Assembly: GCA_002633005.1 (NCBI GenBank)
Contig: NMRA01000565.1
Coordinates: 133,682-179,094, forward strand
Source: Phoronis australis
Taxonomy: Eukaryota > Phoronida > Phoronidae
DNA length: 45,413 nt
Direction of reading: 5' to 3'
Below the pieces are notes generated by a model that did not search any database, had not been told where the DNA came from, and saw only the letters and a program-made list of their open reading frames with translations. The position numbers and the translations under genes are program-made. Positions 9,968-21,224 of the stretch are shown one piece after another. Position 1 is the first letter of the stretch, and the number at the start of each line of letters is the position of its first letter.

Positions 9968-11510
9968 ATAGAAAGTAGTAACAAAGTTTCTAGTTTCTTT
10001 CATTTTTTCGGTAGATTTTTGAAAAATTTCACTCAGACTTTTTATATGGCGGATCACAACCTATATGTATGTACTTGCGCGTTAGGTTGCAAGTTTTCTC
10101 TTATAAAAGAGACAGTTTTAAAACTAACGATTTATTTCTTGAAAAAAGGTAACAAAGATGAAAACAACGGCAACTGTGCAGTGAACTTGTAACATCTCCT
10201 GGAAATGGTTAAATAACAACAATATTTGATTTTGTAATTTCCTAGGAATCGGCGCCCAACGGGAATTGTGAGCACGTTTATCTCTTAATGAGTAACAACT
10301 GCGAGGCTGAAATTTGGTGAACACTGTTGAATTGTGCAGAATAGTAAGTAAAGATATGTCTAACTAAATTTCACCGTAATTTGTTGGCGAAAACAATTTA
10401 CACAAAGTTTTAAACTCGTAACTTATCCCGCTGTCCTCCAATATGGCCGACGCGATCCAAACAAAGTGACCCAAATTTCGCCACAAAACTTGCAATAACT
10501 TTACACTGCTTGCCCCGATTTTGATACTTTTTCGATTTTTACTGAGTAGAATGTACTACCTTTCCGATGATAGTAAAGTACTTTTTCAAAACGAGGAAAA
10601 AAATAAAACCGAAAAAAAATTGGTTCGACCCATATTGGTTCCTAGGTTCGACCGGCCTACGTAAGGAACTAAACACCAATGCTATTTTAACATACTAAGT
10701 ACGCGTAACATTCCAAAAAAATCAACGACCACTAACTACAAACTATAAATACACTACATATGCAAACGAATCACGATATATTACTAATAAAACAAAATAA
10801 TGAAGACTTTTCGAGCAAGCCATAGCACATTCAGTTACAAGGAAAAAATGGCGGCGTTCAGGACAAGTTCCTGAACTGATGAGCCGGAAATGTGGGTACG
10901 GAAATAACCGATGACAACCGGTAATCATACGCTCAGAGAGAAGGGTCAAATACTGTTAAAAAATCGCTTTTGGCAAGAAAGGCGAAAAGAATATAAAGAA
11001 AGGGTGTCGAAAATAAGAATTTATGTAGTAAGTATTTTCGGATACTAGAACCACATGGGCAGTTTGCAACAAGGACTTTAAGTTTAGGTCCTGCCGCTTG
11101 CATGTCAAGTGTAAGTTACACTGCTGCAACTGTATTACTTTAAAGACAGCGTCCAGCGGCTAAAACACCTTTTCAACGCCAGAAATGTATGTATTGTTCA
11201 TAAAAATATTGTTTTTGCTTCTTACATACCACGGAAAGTAATTAATTGCGACGCAAATTACACAGCTCATAATTCGTAGCCCCTTCGAGTGCCTCAGAAA
11301 AAATCTCAACCAATCAGCGTAAAGTGGTTCATATGACATCATCGTGGCCACTAAATTACTGGGAAGCCACACTGCGCAACAGCTGAGTGCTATTTCTTGG
11401 ACGTTCTGTACTTGTCGATCTTTCGGCTAAAATGCCTCTTTGCGTGATGTGCGGGTGTAGAAATGTTAGTGACAATGGGCGGGATACATTTGCACAAACC
11501 TGTGCGGTTA
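9968..11510. other. No gene recognised
   Basis: This is AT-rich sequence with short uncorrelated open frames on both strands (under 100 residues). I see no domain, no long repeat and no convincing exon. Confidence 0.4.
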
Positions 11511-12141
11511 TTGTTTACAATCCGACTCCATTAACGTACATACTTGATATTAATATTTTCTGAATCCTCTCGTCAGGGTGATCATCGTGATTCCAAAAAT
11601 GTATTACTCTTACCAATTAGGCTCTTTTTATTCATGCATTCACCGTTTTTACGAGGTGTTCATTTGCGGCAGCCAATCTCGAGTGACCGCCATTATACAA
11701 CTGCGACACCTGTCGGCAGGATTGATAACTACAACGATCATGCGTGTGTCAAAAAGACCCCAAAATGTTGAAGATACCGCGTGGCATGTTTGGGGAACTC
11801 TGAGTAAAAAACAGTAATTGTCATTTATAAAGGATTCCTTTTTCAAAACTTTATTAGAAAAAACACAAGAGTGTGTTCTGGTGGACAAATGTCGTCCTCG
11901 AAAACACTTGACATCTCGCGGTTAACCGTTAGTTATCAATCATGCCGACAAGTAGCGCACTTTCAAAAATGGCTGCCTCACTAAATTCGCGTTGCAAATG
12001 AACGCTTTGGAAAAACTCGGAAATTGTGATTAATAATCGACCAATCAGCACAAGTAATACATTTTTGGAATCACCATGACCAGAGGATTTAGAAAATAGT
12101 AGTATCAAGTATGTACGTTAATGGAGTCGGATTGTAAACAA
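11511..12141. mobile_element. MITE with TA target duplication (Tc1/mariner-like)
   Basis: The left end TTGTTTACAATCCGACTCCA and the right end (its inverse, ending GGATTGTAAACAA at 12141) begin TIRs that match for about 115 bp with small indels. Each end is followed by TA outside (11509-11510, 12142-12143). The two-base TA duplication is typical of Tc1/mariner-type elements. The 631-bp body carries only short unrelated frames. Confidence 0.78.
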
Positions 12142-12244
12142 TACAACTTCCTCACCGATCACGTTGTGTGTCGTGCGTGGAATAGATTCGTATCCACGAC
12201 AAGGACTGGCGACAAACTTTAAGTTGCCGATCGGCAAGATCTGT

Positions 12245-12715
12245 TTTAGGCTTGGTACAAAGCTGTATACAAAATCTACAGCTTCGCGTCGATGTGTGTA
12301 AAAATGACTAAATAAAATCTGTCATTAAAAGCTGCACCGCTCTTTGAGTGAGTAAACCAAATTATTTACCGGTGTTGGAAAAATTATTGTTACCGCTCAT
12401 CTAGGCCTACTGCTAAAATTGAAGTGCGTTCTTGTGAGTCGGCGTTTTGCGATTACGTCACCTGACCTGAACAGTTTCTTTTCCCCCGGTTTATTCTTCT
12501 ATCAACTATTTTTTGCTGCCACGAGGTTGCGTACTGTTCCAGCAAATTGTCGGAACTGGTTTGATTTCTTCACAAGTTATTAGCATTTATTATTTACAGC
12601 TGCAAGCTGTCCCAATAGTAGTCGCAGAATTTTAGTACGGCGCGTGCGCGTGTCACGAGCGTACTGTTTTCAAAACGACAACAGACTTTCTTTGTTACAC
12701 AACTCAAAAGGCGCA
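12245..12715 (+). mobile_element. Old, diverged relic of the 1.45-kb transposon core
   Basis: This segment aligns, with many changes, to copy B near 33590-34030. Shared landmarks include GAGTAAACCAAATTATT, CTGCTAAAATTGA-GTGCGTTCTT, CGAGGTTGCGTAC, AATTGTCGGAACTGGTTT and CGTGTCACGAGCG followed by ACAGACTTTC. The CACGGGTG termini are absent. It shows that the family, or a relative, was present here earlier. Confidence 0.65.
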
Positions 12716-13487
12716 GAGTAACAATCCTAGTTGGCACTTGATGATACTAACATGAAAGCTATGAGTTTTTACTTGAAATCTCGTGTTGTTACCAATATTG
12801 GTTCCTTGATACTACACAGTCTCCACTAACATGGTTCATCAGCAAGATGGCGGACCACTCCGCTCAACGAAAACCACTGACGTGTTTTCAACTCTAGTTA
12901 TAGTTATCTCATTGTGTAGACCTAAATCACGCGGCGGACATTAAAATCCAAAGCGAGGCTCACTGCGATAAGTAAACAAAGCGGAAATTTACACTGCCTG
13001 AGTTAAATGACCGGTCTTTCGAGTCCAACCAATATTAGATCTTAAAAATGTTTCTATAATTAACCACAGAGACGTAGAAAAATACATTAGAGAACAAGTC
13101 AATGCACCAAAGACTTGTCTGACGAAAGAGTATAAGATTTTTTTGGAAAACTAGGTTCGAAACATGAACAGTAAATATGACCAAACTGCGCCGCGATCGT
13201 CACGGTAGTGTTATGGATTATGCTAAATGCAGGGTTACGTTTCTTCTTGTAAATTATTGATAAAAATGCCTTCTACGCGAAACAGCTCATCTGCTCGTAT
13301 TGTTGACGAGTTGAAGATATATTCGACAATGGTGGCTCATTGCATTTTGCTGTCTTGTGCAATTAGTCACATCTGGTTTAATTTGTTGATCAAAAGTATT
13401 AACATCAAGCATAGCCTATGTCCTGATGAGCTAGAGACTACCGGGACTGACAAGTGATTTGTCATTGATCTGAAAGAATAACTTATG
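12716..13487. other. No gene recognised
   Basis: Short frames only (the longest is 76 residues on the plus strand, 13227-13457). No domain or splice pattern was found that I would defend. Confidence 0.4.
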
Positions 13488-13489
13488 TT

Positions 13490-13610
13490 ATATATAGATT
13501 ATTACATGGCGAAGTCGTTATTCCCCGTTATCTAGAGCCCGAGTGGATTTTGGAGAATTACCGCCCGAGGGGCGTTAGCCCCGAGGGTGATAATTCTACA
13601 AAATCCACTA
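13490..13610. mobile_element. Palindromic MITE, partial copy
   Basis: GTGGATTTTGGAGAATTA is mirrored by TAATTCTACAAAATCCAC around a centre CGAGGGGCGTTAGCCCCGAG, making a near-continuous hairpin. The outer left segment (TAGATTATTACATGGCGAAG) matches the other copy at 16126-16275 in inverse orientation. The outer right arm is missing. Confidence 0.7.
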
Positions 13611-14365
13611 ACAAAACGCATGCATCCAAAAAGATACTCATGGATTAACACCCGCCAATAAACTCGTGGATGAGCGCCAACGACTCCATGGGCCACGCTT
13701 CAAACCAATTGACCCAAGGCTGCCTGTCTACAAAAATATAGCTCAGTGGCGGACCCCCATTTGTGGGTGTTTAATTGTTAATGAATGTGAGCCCATGAGC
13801 AGTGCTTTTCATTTTGGTCGTGAGACTGGGCACCGAGATGGTGAGTCAGTCCGGACTCAGTGAGTTTAGAGTAAAATGCTTGTGGCCGTGACGTAAGTGA
13901 TTGAGGTGTGTCCGAATATAGGCACCTAGTCGTTTGTTTCGTGAGCCATAACATTGAGGTTTGTTTACATAAATACTCCCCTCTGAAAGTTTATGCATTG
14001 AGCTAAAATTTGATCAACACTAGGGACTATTATATAGTCTTGTAAAATTAAACCTTTCTACCGTAGCTTCGGTTGCAAGGTGCATAGTGCGCGCACCCAG
14101 CGTTCAACATGGGGGGGGGGCTCGAATTCCTAACGGTGTGACCTTCTGGTAACAAAATATCCGGCGGACTAAAAAAAAAATATTAAAAAAACGGGCGCAC
14201 CACTGTGAATTGCGCGTTTTTAAACGGTCTGCGTGTATACCCACATCACCTCGTGTGCGGTCGATCTCACCTCACCGAGAGGTGTCGCGTTAACCTAGCT
14301 GTGAGTAAGGTGAGTACACAAAGCAGCGACGTTAGTGGGTTTTCAGCTGAGTGTCTGCCGCTATC
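13611..14365. other. No gene recognised; contains a G homopolymer
   Basis: A run of about ten G lies near 14111-14120 and an A-rich tract near 14171-14190. Short frames show no recognised domain. Confidence 0.4.
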
Positions 14366-14440
14366 TGTGGCGGATTTAGAGGGGAGCCAAGGGGGTCATG
14401 TCCCCCTGAAATTCTCCCAGATTCTATTTGGTAGTTCGTA
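14366..14440. mobile_element. Fragment of a hAT-like MITE related to 41821-42072
   Basis: GTGGCGGATTTAGAGGGG, then AAGGGGGTCATGTCCCCCT and GAAATTCTCCCAGATTCTAT, match the inverse of the right half of the element at 41821-42072. The other terminus is not found here, so this is a truncated copy. Confidence 0.6.
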
Positions 14441-14750
14441 AAAGTAAGTTTCAAAATTTTAAAACACAAACCCCAACTCAACAGAATGTCATTATCCTCT
14501 GTAATTTTCCCACCTTATGTATTGCATGCTGTGTGTATTCATTCTCATGATAATACAGCTCAGTGGAAGCAACAATTTAGGACTAGATAAGCGAGGCAAT
14601 GTTTTTAAATTCCAAAATGCTTCGCGTAAGAATGCAACATTGATAACTTAAATTTTACCTCTAGTTTTATGATGGGAGAAAATCTTCGTCGCTCACCGTA
14701 TCCATAGTCGTTTTAATTAACTTATTGAAAATCGCCCGTTGACATGCGTG

Positions 14751-14890
14751 CGTTCAGTAACGCTAGGACCTACGCTAAGTAATAGCTAAAATCTAGTCAA
14801 AATCTCGTGTTCTCATTTAAAATACACGGCACTGCCTCCCGTAATCTCGCGAAGTCTTGCTTTTTAGCGAGGTCCTAGCGTTACTGAACG
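14751..14890. mobile_element. Small MITE with about 28-bp TIRs
   Basis: CGTTCAGTAACGCTAGGACC at 14751 is repeated in inverse at the right end (AGGTCCTAGCGTTACTGAACG, ending 14890), and the match extends inward through CGCTAA. The length is 140 bp. No clean target duplication was identified. Confidence 0.75.
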
Positions 14891-15435
14891 GGATGCAGGT
14901 CGCAATTTCTTTTTTGGTCACGTGACCTATGGTTTGTGTATTATGACAAAATGTTGAAATGGGGATCATTTCAGTTCTGGCGCTGTACTTATATACCCAA
15001 TCTCTTATTAAAAATTTTGTGTGGTAGATACTTTAGTCCTTTATTACAAAGTAAATCGGTTGAGCAGTTCCATTACAGGGTCATCTATTCTTCCTCGGCG
15101 TCCACAAACCTACTCTACAAGTAGAGTTTGTGACACATGTATATCATGTGCAAATCATTGTTAGAGATTTTGTTTATGAACACCATGGACATTTACCGGG
15201 ATCGCGTGCATTCAGAGTAGACTCCTGTGTGTAAGTTATGTAATTGCGACAAAAGCTAGTATTCGCATCCAAAGCGACTAAATGTTTTCCCTTGATACGT
15301 AATCTCATCGATACTCGTGGAGGGAGGTAAGCTTACCACAATTAGCGGCTATATGGAGATCCGTAAATGAACAGTTTTTGTTTAGAATAGTACCACGCGT
15401 AGAATGGTCTAATCAAACCCGTGGAGAACGTAATT
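14891..15435. other. No gene recognised
   Basis: Only a short inverted repeat at 15113-15127 (ACTCTACAAGTAGAGT) and frames of about 60 residues. Nothing can be assigned. Confidence 0.4.
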
Positions 15436-16028
15436 TTATACCACAATATTAGCCTCGAACCGTGTACTAACCTAAAAGGTTATCTCACTAGTGAGATAAC
15501 ATTTTGGCGGGAAACCGAGGCCGGAGTCGAACCTGGGCCTCAACAGTTGCGAGTCGCCGACTTTTACCACTACACCACTCAGCGGCTGACATCATCGCAC
15601 GCGAAAAAATGAGCACGCGCAACAATCGCATGGGCATTGCACCGACAATTATACGCTATGAAAAATAAGACGCATAATTTCCATAAAAACGATATTTTAA
15701 TTCAGTGAAATTTTTCTCTCGTGTTCTCTCACTTGTAAATCACCGATCTCCAATTTGAATGCAGGTGTCGTGTGGTCGGGATCCTTTGTCTTGAGCATTA
15801 TAGTCAGTTACTAGTGGTAACCTACTTTAGCAGACGATATATTCCCGGTCGAAGCTTAGCGTGATAAAATGTGTAGTAAGCTATAACAGTTTCTAAACCT
15901 TAATTTATAGATTCACAAATTATTTCTATTTTGTTTTATTTTTCAATTGGTTTTGAGTAAAAGCATTATTTTACAAAAATATCTCGGCTTTTCTTAAAAG
16001 GTCACGACCTCCGACCCCGGGCCTCTGA
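15436..16028. mobile_element. Outer repeat element, copy 2 (uninterrupted), with a tRNA-like segment
   Basis: This copy is continuous where copy 1 (7076-9967) is broken twice, so it serves as the empty-site reference. On the minus strand it contains a tRNA-like stretch: A box TGGTGTAGTGG (15567-15577) and B box GGTTCGACTCC (15523-15533). Six of seven positions of the implied acceptor stem pair, counting wobbles. The anticodon arm is not credible, so I read this as a tRNA-derived SINE head within a larger repeat, not a working tRNA gene. The homology continues well past the tRNA-like part, which is unusual for a simple SINE. Confidence 0.75.
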
Positions 16029-16125
16029 CAAAGCCGAGGCGAGTCGAGAAAGGTAGATCGATTCATTGCAATGTTTCTCGTTCAGTATATGTGGTATAAA
16101 TACAATGTAGATTATTCATGTTCTC

Positions 16126-16250
16126 AGTCGTTATCCCCTTTATATAGAGCCCTCGTGGATTTTGTAGAATTATCACCATCGGGGCTAACGCCCCTCGGGC
16201 GATAATTCTCCAAAATCCGCTTGGGTTATAGATAACGGGGGACAACGACT
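16126..16250. mobile_element. Palindromic MITE, full hairpin copy
   Basis: AGTCGTTATCCCC at 16126 is mirrored by GGGGGACAACGACT at 16250. Inner arms GTGGATTTTGTAGAATTATC and GATAATTCTCCAAAATCC surround a GGGGC-TAACGCCCC centre, so nearly the whole 125 bp can fold back. Similarity to the 13490 copy continues to about 16275. The two copies lie in inverted orientation about 2.5 kb apart. Confidence 0.8.
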
Positions 16251-16275
16251 TCGCCATGTAATAATCTATATCTTA

Positions 16276-17144
16276 TCAGTGTGTCACGCGTGTCAGACAA
16301 TTACTAACTGTTTCAAAGACACATGCACCCACGAATTAGGCACATGTCAAAGATAATGGCATAGCATTTTGCTGCATCAACAAGGTGAGAACGACAAAAC
16401 ACATCCGCGCGTGCAACATCACGAGGTCCTAACCGAGTGGGGGGAGCATGATGCTCCTCTTTAAACGGGCTGCGCCACTGCCGGTATAAACATCTTGCTG
16501 GGTACTTTAGCTTCGGAAGCGGCTCGCGCGGCAGTAGAAAATCAATAGTTGAGTGTGTTCGCGTTCGGCAAGGAGACAAAGAAAGGCGGATCGGATGTTG
16601 GCAAGCTCGATCAACTTGTCAATGATTCCAGCGCTACGATACCACCCGGGCAAGATGGGGGGGGGGGGNCCATTGAATGTACCCCGTGAATCTTTAGTCA
16701 GTGAAAGGTCTCCATTTTTTAGGCTGGTTGTGAGTTATACAAAACTCTAACAAAGTGTATCTCAGTAGATGCAATTTGCGAAATAAAACAACTTGTTTGT
16801 TTAAAAGCTCAGTGTATTTGCAAGGACTTTGCCACGAATTTTGATGATTAATTAGTGTAAAACAATGAAGTCGGGCTGTAATTATAGCTAAGACCAGTAA
16901 GCATCTGAATTGTAGTGTCGAATTGTCTGTGACAGACGTATTGACGCCATCCGTTATTTGAGCACCTCCGTCTTCCGTCAGGTTAAAGAACTGAAATTGC
17001 TGTTATCGGGTGGAACTACTCGATCTGAAGTAAAATATGTTGTTTTTCGTTTGGCGGCATTCTCCATTAAAGGGGTCACATCTACGAGTGCAATCTCTTT
17101 GTGACCATCTTGATCATTCAATACTTGGGTAATCAAATCAGTTC
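16276..17144. other. No gene recognised; G run with one N
   Basis: A G homopolymer with one N lies near 16658-16669. Frames at 16313-16579 (minus) and 16553-16750 (plus) show no domain. Confidence 0.35.
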
Positions 17145-17264
17145 ATGTGCGATTCCCCACGTAAACGGGTGCGCAAGGGGGTGTTGAAAGATTGCCATTA
17201 CGTCATTCCCGACCTGTCTAGCCCCCGCACCCCTAAAAGTAACCCTTTCATAAGGGAAACTTGA
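17145..17264 (+). CDS. Unrecognised 39-codon ORF, candidate small first exon
   Basis: An ATG at 17145 opens 39 codons to a TGA at 17262-17264. The peptide is basic at its start (CDSPRKRVRKGVLKD) and then has a proline-serine segment (PDLSSPRTPKSNPF), a composition common in nuclear proteins with proline-directed phosphosites. The DNA is richer in CpG than its flanks. The sequence before the ATG (TTGGGTAATCAAATCAG) could be a weak acceptor. A 94-residue minus-strand frame (17133-17417) overlaps it, so at most one is likely real. No family is recognised. Confidence 0.2.
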   Translation: MCDSPRKRVRKGVLKDCHYVIPDLSSPRTPKSNPFIRET

Positions 17265-17417
17265 CCAGAAAACTACACGATTCCGTGGATCAAAGTGGTC
17301 GTCAAACAACCGCTCAACTGAAGCGTACATTCCGCATTCACCGGGTCCAAACAACCGCACAAAAGCTCGCATTGCCCACCCTCGTCTCTCGAGCATGATT
17401 TTACTAACGCAATTCAA

Positions 17418-20400
17418 ATTGACATAAAACTATTGGTATAAATAGTGTCACCCCTTAACATGATTCAAAATATGGTCTAGAACTTCTCCACTCGGCTTGC
17501 AGCGATAAAGAAATAAAGAGTACCCAAACGTCTATAGCTTTGTTTTCTCACGGGGAAACACGATGTCACGGTGCGACTTGCTCAACTTTTATGCAAGAGA
17601 CACAACTCCACTCACAGATGGCACTGTAGCTTGGCCCGCCCTTTGGCGGTTGGCATTTCACCTGGGCGTGACATGTATGGCGTTGTAACAGAATGAACGT
17701 GTTATGCAGGGGGAACCGATGAATAAAACATGAAGACTGTATACTTTTATTAGCTGTAGCTACGTCAATAAGACTCCAAAATTCTACATTGCATTCATCA
17801 TAAAATACCTCACCTTGGTACACCCAACAGAGGTCACAAATGAAATCAAATTTCTGTGACAATAATCATAGAATAAATGTGAACACCGATCACTGATTTA
17901 ATGTGACAGGTAAAACTATTATCAGACAAACTGGAGCAACACAATTCTAATACGTGAAGATGCAGTTCCAAAATGACATCCAGAGAGGGGACTGACGATC
18001 CAGGGGATTTCATGAAAAGAATCTTGAGCTGTTTCAGCAACTTAACCAGTTCGCTAACCTTTAAGTTCTTGGCTATCACCAAAGAAACCACCTAACTTCC
18101 CCCGTGTTATTGTTCTCTGAAAAGTAACTTGAGTAATCAGATGTCCATCATAAACGTGGCTGTACACACTGGGGGAGACGACAATATTTTTTAATTTTTC
18201 ATATGAATTTTTTTGAAATTTGGACAAAAATGTGACTTTTATAACTTTAAACTACAAAGACGTACACAGATTGCATTCTGCTTCACTAATTCTGCTGGAT
18301 ACACAACATAATGAGACAATTATCAAGGGTCATAAATGAGCTGATGGAAATTGAGGAAAGCCAAGCCTGTGATCCTACAAACTCTTGGCACCGCTCTTTT
18401 TTCAAATGCATTGCAGTAACTGAATTTATAATTTGCATTTTAGGAGGTGACAATCAACACCTGAGTGATTGGATGGTGCGTGCCTTGCGAATCTTTTTTA
18501 CTCAACACACTTGCTAATCTAGGTATTCATTCAAAGGACTTTCCGGCTCACTTTCAAGTTTCATTTTTGCATAATGGCTGGTTAGTTGTACTCTCACCCC
18601 AGAAAAAATGCTACTGTGGACCCGAGTATTCATTTCTGATGTGCTCCACAGGGGTCGCTTCTGACCTACTGTTTACACCTCACCAACTTATCTATGATGT
18701 GATTGGATGTTTAGGAGCCAACAACCCTCCCACAATGCATTCGAAAAATAGCAGCAGCCTGTTCAAGGAAACGCCCCAAATTAGCACATTGAGTGGATTC
18801 CTCACATTTCTTAATAACAACAAGGGACCTGGATGACGTGGGCCCTCTGGATCCTTACCTGCCTCACTCCATCAGGACAGAAGACAAATGCACAACTTCA
18901 TACAAGTATGATTAATAATACTTAATAAAGTGGCTACACATCCAATTTCTGTGGCAGAAAACGGCTTTTGACTTACACCACTTCCCAATTTGAAATTGAT
19001 CTCGAACTATTCCTTCGTCAAAATAGACATGATTTCAGGGTGGTTTGGAATGAAATGACGATTTGTCATTGCTGGATACAAAGGTCTACAACTTGACTTG
19101 CCACAGCATGTCATTTCACACGTGACATGGTCTCAAGCAAGAAGGAACCATCACTGCTTTGCAAGGTCAAAAATGACTTCTCATTTGAGTAAGGAACAAG
19201 TTAAAATCAATTTTCTAGTGGCACCTAGTGGTCTTAATCAAAAGTTAGTTTCTTCAACGAGACACACGTTTACTGTCACTTTAACAAAATCGAAGATTAA
19301 CAGAAATTCAATCACTTGTTCTTATCATTATAAACTGGTAAGGGATAGCCACATAAAACTCTGCAACCTCTCTTAATATCATTTTTTGTCACATAATCTT
19401 GCATTTCTACATTCAATAAAACAATTTTGTATAAGAACACCACAATTAGAGAGAACTTAGGTCCTCTATAATGTAAAACTCACAAAACCACCATCATATT
19501 CACAAAGACAATAATATTGCATCGGTTGCCATGTCTTTTACGAGACTGTAATCACATATTTTCTCCATTACAAAGCACTGAACTTGCATCATGTAATAAA
19601 ATCACTTGTAAGAGAACGAAAATTACAACACTTGTCCAAGTTAATGCCCACATTTGAACAAAACCCCAAACTACTCACTCTTAACCATCCAGTGTTAAAC
19701 TGTACACTACCTTCCAATATATGTTGTCAGAGCTTGTACTTCCTTAGACACAAACAGGTCTTTGAAATCCAAGACTTACATCTTCCAAAATGCACACAGT
19801 TAGTTACCTGATACTAGGAAACAGCAAGATGTGTATATTCAATACACATTTTATTTGGCCATAGAACAGAAAGTGGCTGACAGACATATTTGTAACTCTG
19901 TGAGCAACAAACCAAACTGGTTGGCTCTTTGTAAATCCGTGTCCCACTTCATACACACTACCAGATTTTGAAGTTCGCAACTAAAACACCTTGGGTGTTA
20001 AACCTAATTAATACAGGACTTACTCTTGGTAAATGTCATTAAAGCAAATGTACTTCTCTTGCATTGCAAAAAGGCATCTGATTCAAATTATGTGCCTTGA
20101 ATTGACACAAAAATAATCAGTAAAATACAAGTTACACAAGACAACGTCTACACTTACGTTGAAAACAACATTCCAGTTAGAAAATAAATTTAGCGACACA
20201 CCTATAATGCACCGGGAAATAGCACTTGAGACAATTTTAATTTATAGAGAAAAATAGACATAATTCTTGTCAGACCAAAAATGTTTCTAAATGACAACCG
20301 TAACAGTCACAAAAACACTTGTACATAAATTATAACAAGGTTGTAAAATCGTGCATTGTGAACGTGCTAAATTTTGCTGCATAAAGAATACGCCAGATGG

Positions 20401-20711
20401 CGACGTCCAATGTACTTAAAACCTCAACACTCGCTCTATTCATTCCATTTAATGCAGGAATTAATGGCCGTCAATTAGAAACCATTAAAAATGCAGTTCT
20501 GTGACTTCACCAAAATGTGCAAAGCAGGGAACATCTCAAAAGTTACAGTAAGTAATAGAATTAACATAACTACTCTGTAATAGTTTTTATCTTACAAGAC
20601 ATATATTTTTAGAAAGAAATTTTGTGTCATTTTTCAAAGAATCAAAAAGGTAATTTTATATTAGGTTTATAAAGCAGTTATGTATCTGTTGAAAATCGTT
20701 AAAAATAGCGT
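17418..20711. other. Mostly unassigned; plus-strand open frames near 18.3-18.8 kb and possible poly(A) signals
   Basis: Plus frames at 18311-18517 (68 residues) and 18465-18836 (123 residues) overlap in different phases and show no family I know. An AATAAA on the plus strand lies at 18923-18928, about 90 bp after the longer frame stops. Another lies near 19414. A minus-strand AATAAA at about 19849-19855 could serve a very long BBX 3' UTR. The rest is AT-rich without clear structure. Confidence 0.25.
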
Positions 20712-20910
20712 CTGCACAAGCCTCTCAAGTTCCAGTGAAAATAGTCTGCACAATAGCCTCTCAGTTTCCAGTGAAATTAGTCCCCTTACTTGCCTAGAAA
20801 GTTCCAGTGAAAATATTCTGTGCACTAGCCTGTGAAAAGAATCCATATGCTAACTAGAAGTGAAAGTTCCCGTACAATTGCCTGGAAAGTTTCCGTGATA
20901 ATAATCTGCA
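20712..20910. repeat. Imperfect tandem repeat, unit about 36 bp
   Basis: Four to five decayed units share the order TCTGCAC, AGCCTCTCA, GTTCCAGTGAAAATA. Later units differ by small insertions. Confidence 0.6.
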
Positions 20911-21169
20911 CACGCCGTCTGTAGTCCTCAGGCCTCCAGGGCCTGCTCACATGAGTATCAGACTAAGCACAGCTGAGAGGAAGGCTGAATACTCAGTCTG
21001 AAAAGGAAAGATGCACTGCTTTACAAAATTAATTAAACATGGAATAGCAAAGAGTCATTTCGCAACATCAACTTCACAGTCAGTTTCCCGTCATAACCAA
21101 TGGCTGCTGTGATCATTAACTCCACTTGCACTCAGCCGTCATGACTGAGAATTGCATCATGATGGCAAT

Positions 21170-21205
21170 AACGGGTCATTCTCTCCGATTACAGAATGAC
21201 CCGTT
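21170..21205. repeat. Perfect 13-bp stem hairpin
   Basis: AACGGGTCATTCT and AGAATGACCCGTT flank a 10-base loop and are followed by a short T-run. It lies just upstream of the third LINE relic. It could be a structural element of that retrotransposon or an unrelated palindrome. Confidence 0.55.
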
Positions 21206-21224
21206 TTTGCCTGATTATTGTCTG

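Noticed and set aside
11431-12230. Possible THAP-type zinc finger (MPLCVMCGCRN) flanking the TA MITE, suggesting a P-element relic
   Set aside because: Only the first CxxC resembles THAP. Joining the two sides of the MITE does not restore a continuous convincing frame.
15515-15590. Functional tRNA gene on the minus strand
   Set aside because: A and B boxes are good, but the T stem has mismatches and no believable anticodon arm forms. It sits in a dispersed repeat.
18311-18836. Overlapping plus-strand frames as a gene ending at the AATAAA at 18923
   Set aside because: The frames differ in phase, the only intron that would join them would be about 28 bp, and neither has a recognised family. 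Kept only as an unassigned stretch.
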